Source: Bradyrhizobium manausense
Lineage (GTDB): Bacteria > Pseudomonadota > Alphaproteobacteria > Rhizobiales > Xanthobacteraceae
Direction: 5' to 3'
Length of the DNA: 64,000 nucleotides
NCBI RefSeq assembly: GCF_018131105.1
Contig: NZ_JAFCJI010000002.1
Span: 434,001-498,000 of the forward strand
The notes under the pieces were generated by a model. The model was not told the DNA's origin. It saw only the letters and a list, made by a program, of their open reading frames with translations, and ran no database searches. Positions 8,429 to 15,900 of this stretch are shown piece by piece (within the stretch, counting starts at the first letter, position 1; each line of letters starts with the position of its first letter). The translations under genes were made by a program, and so were the position numbers.

Positions 8429-8449
8429 TTATATCATTTTTTTGTATAA
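8429..8449. promoter_or_regulatory. Candidate LysR-type operator (TTATA-N11-TATAA)
   Basis: A perfect interrupted dyad TTATA, 11 bases, TATAA, in the A/T-rich stretch of the divergent LysR/MFS intergenic region, about 107 bp before the MFS start. LysR regulators bind T-N11-A dyads of this form. The A/T-rich tract stands out in very GC-rich flanks. Direct observation plus family knowledge; no binding data. Confidence 0.65.
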
Positions 8450-8555
8450 ACCAGCGCCAATTGAGTGCCCTGCCCATCCCCGCCTAGGCTCATGGCCGGC
8501 GTAGACCTTTCGGTCCGTCGACACAACAACAAGCCGGAACTTGAGGAGGCCAGGG

Positions 8556-9854
8556 GTGGCGAGCGAGATTCAGACGCGCGTGCTGCGCAAGATTACCTGG
8601 CGCATCGTTCCCTTCATCATGCTGCTCTACTTCGTGGCCTTCATCGACCGCGTCAATATCGGCTTCGCCTCGCTGACGATGAACAAGGACATCGGCCTGT
8701 CGCCGACCGTCTACGGCTTTGGTGCCGGCATCTTCTTCTGGGGCTATTTCCTGTTCGAGGTGCCCTCCAACATCATCCTGCACAAGGTCGGCGCGCGGAT
8801 CTGGATCGCGCGGGTGATGATCACCTGGGGTCTCGTCTCGGCCGCGATGGCGTTCGTGCAGGGTGCGACCAGCTTCTACGTCCTGCGCTTCCTGCTCGGC
8901 GTCGCGGAAGCTGGTTTCTTCCCCGGCATCATCCTCTATCTCTCCTACTGGTTCCCGGCGCGCCAGCGTGCCGCGGTGACAGCGTTGTTCATGGCGGCCG
9001 CGCCGCTCTCGACCGTGCTGGGCTCGCCAGTCTCCGGCGCGCTGCTGCAGATGGACGGACTATTCGGATTCAAGGGCTGGCAATGGCTGTTCGTGCTCGA
9101 AGCGGTGCCTGCCGTACTGCTCGGCTTCGTCGTGCTGGCGTTCCTCACCGACCGGCCCGAGAAAGCAAAGTGGCTTGCGGAAGACGAGCGCCGCTGGCTG
9201 GTCGAGACCATGAACGAGGAGACCACCAGCAAGGCCGCGACCGCGAGCCACAGCATCTGGCGCGGGCTCGCCGATCCCCGCGTGCTGGCGCTGTCACTGA
9301 TCTATTTCGGCACCTCGGCCGGCCTCTACACGCTCGGCGTCTGGGCGCCCCAGATCATCAAGCAGTTCGGTCTGTCATCGCTCCAGGTCGGATTCCTCAA
9401 TGCGCTGCCGGCAACCGCGGCCGTCGTCGCCATGGTGCTGTGGGCGCGGCACTCGGACCGCACCGGGGAGCGCACGTGGCACGTGGTATGGGCCTGCCTG
9501 ATCGCCGCAGCGGGCCTCGCCTATGCCGGCCTTGCATCCGGCGTTGTCGCCGTCCTGGTCGCGCTGGCACTCGTCAACATTGGCATCTCCTCGGCAAAAC
9601 CGCCGCTCTGGAGCATGCCGACGCTATTCCTCTCCGGCCCCGCAGCCGCCGCCGGCATCGCCACCATCAACTCGATCGGCAATCTCGGCGGCTTCGTCGG
9701 GCCCGCCATGATCGGCTGGATCAAGGACCGGACCGGCAGTTTTGTCGGCGGGCTCTATTTCGTCTGCGGCCTGCTCGTTCTCTCGGCGGTCCTGACCCTG
9801 CTATTGTCGCGCGCGAAACCCGCGTCCAGCGAACCCGTCCCGCAAGCCCACTGA
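8556..9854 (+). CDS. MFS transporter, anion:cation symporter (tartrate/phthalate-permease-like)
   Basis: 432 residues with 12 predicted membrane segments. The opening IVPFIMLLYFVAFIDRVNIGFA is the hallmark of the anion:cation symporter group (tartrate, phthalate, galactarate, allantoate permeases); RFLLGVAEAGFFPGIILYLSYWFPARQRA is the group's loop after helix 4. GTG start, supported by a strong AGGAGG 6 bases upstream. Next gene begins 21 bp downstream and encodes a tartrate/D-malate dehydrogenase, so the substrate is probably tartrate or a related hydroxy-diacid. Confidence 0.92.
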   Translation: MASEIQTRVLRKITWRIVPFIMLLYFVAFIDRVNIGFASLTMNKDIGLSPTVYGFGAGIFFWGYFLFEVPSNIILHKVGARIWIARVMITWGLVSAAMAFVQGATSFYVLRFLLGVAEAGFFPGIILYLSYWFPARQRAAVTALFMAAAPLSTVLGSPVSGALLQMDGLFGFKGWQWLFVLEAVPAVLLGFVVLAFLTDRPEKAKWLAEDERRWLVETMNEETTSKAATASHSIWRGLADPRVLALSLIYFGTSAGLYTLGVWAPQIIKQFGLSSLQVGFLNALPATAAVVAMVLWARHSDRTGERTWHVVWACLIAAAGLAYAGLASGVVAVLVALALVNIGISSAKPPLWSMPTLFLSGPAAAAGIATINSIGNLGGFVGPAMIGWIKDRTGSFVGGLYFVCGLLVLSAVLTLLLSRAKPASSEPVPQAH

Positions 9855-9875
9855 TCTCTCAAACGGAGCACTTCC

Positions 9876-10949
9876 ATGCGCACCCATTCGATCGCAGCCA
9901 TTCCCGCCGACGGCATCGGCCCCGAGGTCATTTCGGCCGGCGTCCGCGTGCTGGAGGCGCTGGCAGAGCGCAGCGGCGATCTCGCCTTCAACGTCAAGAC
10001 CTTCGACTGGGGCTCGGACTATTACAAGAAGCACGGCGTGATGATGCCGGCCGACGGCCTCGCCGATCTGAAGAAGTTCGACGCGATCTATTTCGGCGCG
10101 GTCGGCGCGCCCGATGTGCCCGACCACATCACGCTGTGGGGCCTGCGCCTGCCGATCTGCCAGGGCTTTGACCAATACGCCAACGTGAGGCCGACCAAGA
10201 TCCTGCCCGGCGTCGCCTCGCCGCTGCGCAACGTCGGCGTTGGCGATCTCGATTGGGTGATCGTGCGCGAGAATTCGGAAGGCGAATATGCCGGCATGGG
10301 CGGCCGGGCACACAAGGGCCTGCCGGAAGAGGTCGGCACCGAAGTCGCGGTCTTCACCCGCGTCGGCGTTAGCAGGATCATGCGCTATGCCTTCCAGCTC
10401 GCGCAGTCGCGTCCGCGCAAGTTCCTGACGGTGGTGACCAAGTCGAACGCGCAGCGCCATGGCATGGTGATGTGGGACGAGATCGCTGCCGAAGTCGCGG
10501 CCGAATTCCCCGACGTGACCTGGGACAAGATGCTGGTCGACGCCATGACCGTGCGCATGACGCTGCACCCGAAGAGCCTCGACACCATCGTGGCGACCAA
10601 TTTGCACGCCGACATCCTCTCCGACCTCGCCGGCGCGCTGGCGGGGAGCCTCGGCGTTGCGCCGACCGGCAACATCGATCCGCAGCGCCGCTTCCCCTCG
10701 ATGTTCGAGCCGATCCACGGCTCGGCCTTCGACATCACCGGCAAGGGCATCGCCAATCCGGTCGCGACCTTCTGGACCGGTGCGCAGATGCTCGAACATC
10801 TCGGCGAGAAGGATGCCGCTGCACGGCTCATGCAGGCCGTCGAGCGCGTTTGCGCGGCCGGCGTGCTGACGCCAGATGTCGGCGGCAAGGCGACGACGAG
10901 GGAAGTGACGGATGCCGTGATCGACGCGATCCACGGCTCGAACGTCTAG
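9876..10949 (+). CDS. ttuC: Tartrate dehydrogenase/decarboxylase or D-malate dehydrogenase
   Basis: 357 residues of the isopropylmalate/isocitrate dehydrogenase superfamily. Motifs in order: IPADGIGPEVI, YANVRPTKILPG, VIVRENSEGEYAGMGGR, VTKSNAQRHGM, DAMTVRM, ATNLHADILSDLAGALAGSLG and EPIHGSAFDITGKGIANPVAT. The conserved R/K/D residues for divalent metal and hydroxyacid are present. The GMGGR segment and the length match TtuC/DmlA: oxidation of tartrate to oxaloglycolate and of D-malate to pyruvate plus CO2 with NAD+. GGAG ribosome site before the ATG. Cotranscribed with the MFS gene. Tartrate versus D-malate preference cannot be decided. Confidence 0.9.
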   Translation: MRTHSIAAIPADGIGPEVISAGVRVLEALAERSGDLAFNVKTFDWGSDYYKKHGVMMPADGLADLKKFDAIYFGAVGAPDVPDHITLWGLRLPICQGFDQYANVRPTKILPGVASPLRNVGVGDLDWVIVRENSEGEYAGMGGRAHKGLPEEVGTEVAVFTRVGVSRIMRYAFQLAQSRPRKFLTVVTKSNAQRHGMVMWDEIAAEVAAEFPDVTWDKMLVDAMTVRMTLHPKSLDTIVATNLHADILSDLAGALAGSLGVAPTGNIDPQRRFPSMFEPIHGSAFDITGKGIANPVATFWTGAQMLEHLGEKDAAARLMQAVERVCAAGVLTPDVGGKATTREVTDAVIDAIHGSNV

Positions 10950-10985
10950 CCGGCCGACGCCCATTTCGGTAGGCCAACCCTGACC

Positions 10986-11840
10986 TTACTGCACGCCGTA
11001 GCGGGCGAAGGCGTCCGCGATCTTGAGGTCGATAAGCTTTGCTGCCGAGACGTCTCGATCGCCGCCGGCGTTGTCGCCCTGCCTGAGCCTGGCAAGTCCG
11101 CGTCCATAGAGCGCGCTTGCCAGGTTTGGCGCCAGACGTAGCGCCGAGCTGTAGTCGTCAATCGCCGCAGCGAACTGGCCCATTTTCAAATGGATCAGCG
11201 CACGCGAATCATATGTCGCGGCATCATTCGATCCCGACTGGATTGCCCTGTCGCAGTCGTCGAGCCCAGCCTGCAAATCGCCGATGACCGCCCGGGTCCA
11301 GCAGCGTCCGCTCGTTGCCCAAGTCAATTTCGGATCGAGGCGGATGGCCTCGTCGAAATCCAGCACGGCCCGATCATACTGGTTCAGCTTCAGGTGCGCT
11401 TCCGCGCGGTTGGCGAAGGCGCTGCCATAGGCCGGATCGAGCCTGATCGCCGCGTCGAAAGACTTGACCGCGTCCTCATAGGCTCCCTTCCTCATATAGG
11501 CGACGCCGCGATTGTTCAGCGGCTTGACATAGTCCGAGGCGAGTTCGATCGCGCGATCGAAATCGCTGATCGCACGGTCGTACTCCGCCGCGGCAGCATA
11601 AGCGTTGCCACGATTGTTGTAAGCCAAAGCCAGCGCCTCGGGCTTGGTATCACCCGAATCGATGAGCGCGGTGCAGCCGGCGACCCGGGCCTGGGCCGGA
11701 ATGCGGTCCTTACCGTTGCACCGCTCAATGCTCTCGAGGAGATTGGCTTTCTGTGGCTGCTGCGCGGCCGCCGGCCAACCGGGCGACAGCAGCAGGAGGA
11801 CGGGCGCGACGCTGGCGATGATGGCGGCCCTGATCATCAT
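10986..11840 (-). CDS. Exported tetratricopeptide-repeat protein
   Basis: 284 residues. Signal peptide (PVLLLLSPGWPAAAQQ), a short Cys-containing region (ERCNGKDRIPAQARVAGCTALID), then about six TPR units: ALAYNNRGNAYAAAAEYDRAISDFDRAIEL, KPLNNRGVAYMRKGAYEDAVKSF and so on to ASALYGRGLARLRQGD. The RCNG...VAGCTALI...A.YNNRG architecture is common in rhizobial periplasmic TPR proteins of unknown partner. It lies 12 bp downstream of the FecR-domain gene on the same strand, so it likely belongs to the same transcript and may be a scaffold for the surface system of this region. Confidence 0.85.
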   Translation of the reverse strand: MMIRAAIIASVAPVLLLLSPGWPAAAQQPQKANLLESIERCNGKDRIPAQARVAGCTALIDSGDTKPEALALAYNNRGNAYAAAAEYDRAISDFDRAIELASDYVKPLNNRGVAYMRKGAYEDAVKSFDAAIRLDPAYGSAFANRAEAHLKLNQYDRAVLDFDEAIRLDPKLTWATSGRCWTRAVIGDLQAGLDDCDRAIQSGSNDAATYDSRALIHLKMGQFAAAIDDYSSALRLAPNLASALYGRGLARLRQGDNAGGDRDVSAAKLIDLKIADAFARYGVQ

Positions 11841-11852
11841 GGTCGTGTCGCT

Positions 11853-12497
11853 TCAGCATCCTCTGCAAATGTTTGGCCTGGGACCGCTCCCCTGCTCGGG
11901 CGTTGCAGCGGTCACGCGCCTCTGCATCAACTTGCTCTTGCCCTCCTCGATGAGAGTCGAAAACTTGACCGCACCGTCATCCGAAATTTCGATGTGCGGC
12001 GTGGTGCCTCGAATGCCCATCGTTGCAACGGGCGTATCGACCTTCATGTCGCCGGTCTTCGCGATCTGGCCGGCGACAAAGGTCGCCGTGCCTTTGGCGA
12101 GATTGAAGAACGTTGCGTTGGACTTGCCGTTCGGGTCGTAGACGTACTCATCCAGGGTCATGCGCGCGTTGCTCAACAGATTGAACGACGAGCCATCGCT
12201 GAAATTGATGTTGATCCGGCTGTCCGCGCCTGTTCGGACCACATCGCGCAGATACACGACATCGCCGGTCCTGACCTGAGCAGCAGGATCGCCGAGCTTC
12301 GCCTGAACGACGACCGCACCTGCGTGCTCGATCGAGACCGAGCCTGTGACGGCTACGACCCTGCCGATGGGTTTTGGCGCAGCGTCATCGAGGCCGCTTG
12401 TCGCGGGATTGATCTGGGTCTGCGCCTGCGCAGCGAGACCACTCGCAGATGCCAAAATGAAACCAGTCACTAAAACCGCAATCGCATGCCTGCACAT
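11853..12497 (-). CDS. FecR-domain exported protein
   Basis: 214 residues from the ATG at 12497, chosen because it directly precedes a signal peptide (MCRHAIAVLVTGFILASASG). The core is a FecR-like beta domain: GRVVAVTGSVSIEH, KLGDPAAQVRTGDVVYLRDVVRTGADSRININFSDGSSFNL, RMTLDEYVYDP, KGTATFVAGQIAKTGDMKVDTPVATMGIRGT. FecR proteins classically transduce siderophore signals, but no sigma factor or TonB receptor is nearby. The same domain, including the TGAD...F.D.T.FN and VDTPL...RG landmarks, forms the N-terminus of the divergent giant protein, so the two are paralogous in this domain. Followed by the TPR gene. Confidence 0.85.
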   Translation of the reverse strand: MCRHAIAVLVTGFILASASGLAAQAQTQINPATSGLDDAAPKPIGRVVAVTGSVSIEHAGAVVVQAKLGDPAAQVRTGDVVYLRDVVRTGADSRININFSDGSSFNLLSNARMTLDEYVYDPNGKSNATFFNLAKGTATFVAGQIAKTGDMKVDTPVATMGIRGTTPHIEISDDGAVKFSTLIEEGKSKLMQRRVTAATPEQGSGPRPNICRGC

Positions 12498-12939
12498 GAC
12501 CCGCCCTTTCCGAGAAGAGCTTTTTGCGATCCGCCCGGCGGCGCCATATGAGCCCGGCCAAGCTCGCAATTCGTGCATCGCCAATATCTACAACCTGGAT
12601 CGGTCCTTACTGGGATTTCGCTCCAGACAAAGTATGTCTTGCGCTCTTGATCTTAGGCCTAAGCCGTTTGCCGGACCAGCGAAAGTAAGCTAGCTTTGGT
12701 ACAGCTTGACCGTCAACTTCTTGAGAGCGCAAATTGCAAATGCGGAGAGGCATCTCCGCTGAACCGACGATCATCCTGGCAAGACCTATAGAGTCACGTT
12801 TTTTTCAAACGTCTTCGGCGTGCAGGCCTGGGGTTGCTAACGCCAAAAATAGCTCATTTCGCCTGTGGCGTAGCAAAACCGACAAGAAGACCGCGGCACC
12901 GCGCCGAGCCCGAGTTATTCGGCACGCGAGGCCATCGCT
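12498..12939. promoter_or_regulatory. Divergent promoter region with palindrome CTTAGGCCTAAG
   Basis: 442 bp between the FecR gene and the giant FecR-VCBS-RTX gene, with no convincing gene. It is less GC-rich than the surrounding coding DNA. A perfect 12-bp palindrome, CTTAGGCCTAAG, lies at 12652-12663, roughly 155 bp from the FecR start and 277 bp from the giant gene start. It could be an operator shared by the divergent genes. No clear -35/-10 pair was assigned. Confidence 0.4.
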
Positions 12940-15900
12940 ATGTCAGTTGCTTTTGGCGTACCCCAGAATGGGGCTGTTGGACCTTTACCCCTCAAGATCA
13001 TCGGCATCGTACGGAGCGCGTCGGGATACGTCACCCTCACGCGCGATGACGGCCCGGCCATACAGGTCAGCATCGGCGACCTTGTCTGTCACCGCGACAT
13101 AATCGAAACGGGTGCGGATGCACAACTCGGGATCAGGCTTCTCGACGACACCCTGTTCAACGTCGCCTGCGGGGCTCGCGTCGAACTGCGCGAATACGCC
13201 TCTGCTTCCGCATCGCGTTCGACGGTCATCGCAGTCACCGGCGGAAGCTTTGCGTTCGCAGCTGGCCGGCTGGCAAACGGCGGCACCCTGACGGTCGACA
13301 CACCGCTTGGCAGCGTCCGTGGCCGCTCCCACGCGACCGGATTCGGCATTCTGACGATGGCGGCACTGACCTTCTCGATGATGGAGGAAGCGCGCGGCGC
13401 GGACCCTGACGGCGCGTCGTTCGACAACGATACGGTCACTTACAAGGACCTCCATCACGGCGTCTTCGAGCTCATCACCAAAGAGCGGGTGCCGCGTCAC
13501 ATCGTTGTCGATGATCCCGGCGAGACCGTCGTCCTGAACAAGGTCGGCTCCTCGATCAGTGTGAATCAGGTTGCCAACAGCGCGGCCCGCATGGAGGAAC
13601 TGCACGAAGCTCAACAGGACGTGCTCGCCAATCTCACGCGAGGTCCGGCAGGGTCCGGCACGCCTCCTGGCGTCGACACGCTCCAGCTGCAGCCCATCAA
13701 CTTCAACTCGGATCACCCGATCGTCCTGCAGAACCTGATTCAGACTCTGCCGTCGGTAGAAGTACCCCCGGTCCAGTACCCGCTGCCCGCACTGAACGTG
13801 CCGGGCGGCCCGACCGAGATCGACACGGTCAAGTTCGACGCTACGTTCGCCACGACAACCGGCACTTTCACCGCGAGCAGCCCGCTTCATGTCGTGTTCA
13901 CCTACGGCCTCAGCGGCGGGACGGCCGCCACCACGGTCCTGAGCGGACAGACATACGATCTCACGCAGGCCAGCCCTTACGGAATCCTCTATCTCAATAG
14001 CGCATCCGGCGCCTACGCGTTCGTTCCGAACGCGGATGCGATCAATGCCCTGTCGTCGCCGACGACCACGGGCTTCGTCATCACGGTCTCGGATGGCCAG
14101 TTCACGACGAGTCAAACCTTCGTCGTCGCCATTGATGGCGTCAATGACACGGCCCTTATCTCGGGCAACGCCAGTGGGGCAGTGGTGGAGGCGGGTGGTG
14201 TCGCCAATGCCGTCCCCGGCATGCCGACCGCAATCGGGACGCTCACCGACGTGGATGTCGACAATCCGCCCAACACCTTCACGACGATCAGCTCACCGGC
14301 CAGGAGCGGGGGCAGCTACGGCACCTTCACGATGACGGCCGGCGGCGTGTGGAGCTACACGCTCGACAATAGCAACAGCAAAGTACAGGCCCTGAATGTC
14401 GGCGACACGCTGATCGACCGCTTCACTGTAACCAGTATCGACGGCACCCCGCAGGTCGTGACGATCACGATCCAGGGCAGCAACGACGCCGCTGTCGTCT
14501 CCGGCGACACGACCGGCTCAGTCGTCGAGGCGGGCGCTTCGCCCGGCACGCCGGTCGCGACGGGCACGCTTGTCGCCGCTGACGTCGACAGCCCGGCCAA
14601 CACTTTCGTGCCGGTCGGCACGCCCACGGCCAGCGCACGAAACTATGGCAGCTTCACCATCACCACGGCCGGCGTGTGGACCTACACGCTCGACAACACC
14701 AATACCGCAGTGCAGGCGCTCAACACTGGCGACAAGCTGACCGACAGCTTCACGGTGATCACGGCCGACGGCACGGCGCAGACGGTGACGATCACCATCA
14801 ACGGCAGCAATGACGCCGCAATCATTTCCGGAACGGCAACCGGCTCGGTGACCGAGGCCGGCGGCGTGGCCAATGCTGCGCCCGGCACACCGGTTGCGAC
14901 CGGGACATTGACCGATATCGATTCTGACAATGCATCCAACGCGTTCATCCCGATAATCACGCCGAAGACAAGCGCCAGCGGCTTCGGCACCTTCACCATG
15001 ACCGCGCTTGGCACGTGGACCTACACACTCGACGATAACAATGCCACGGTGCAGGCGCTCAATGTCGGCGCCACGCTGACCGACCATTTCATCGTAACCA
15101 CGGTCGACGGCACGCCGCAACTGGTGACGATCACGATCCGCGGCGCGAACGACGCCGCCATCATTTCCGGAACGGCGACGGGTTCGGTGATCGAGGCCGG
15201 CGTCATCTCCTCCGGCATGCCGGTCGCGACCGGCACACTTACCGATACCGATGTCGACAATCCCGCCAACACGTTCGCGCCCGTTGCCACACCGACGGCA
15301 AGCGCCCGTGGCTACGGCAGCTTCACGATGACCACGACAGGCGTGTGGACTTACACGCTCGATAACACCAATACCGCGGTGCAGGCGTTCAACAACGGCG
15401 ACAAGCTGACCGACAGCTTCACGGTCACCACGGCTGACGGCACGGCACAGACGGTGACGATCACCATCAATGGCAGCAATGACGCCGCAGTCATTTCCGG
15501 AACGGCGAGCGGTTCGGTGATCGAGGCCGGAGGCGTGGCCAACGCTACGCCGGGCACGCCGGCTGCGACCGGAACGTTGACCGACGTCGATCCCGACAAC
15601 ACATTCAACACCTTTACCCCGGTCACCACGCCGAAGACGAGCGCCGGCGGCTTCGGCACCTTCACGATGTCCGCGCTTGGCACATGGAGCTACGCGCTCG
15701 ACAACAGCAATGCCACCGTGCAGGCGCTCAATGTCGGCACGACGCTGACCGACCAGTTCACCGTGACCACGATCGACGGCACGGCGAAGCTGGTGACGAT
15801 CACGATCCACGGTGCGAACGACGCCGCCATCATTTCCGGGACGGCGACCGGTTCGGTGCTCGAAGCCGGCGTCATCTCCTCGGGCGTGCCGGTCGTGACC

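Noticed and set aside
8004..8504. ORFs encoding GLVPAIH...DKPGHD-like peptides on both strands
   Set aside because: They read through an extragenic palindrome, so the peptide is an artefact of the repeat; the same translation arises wherever the repeat occurs.
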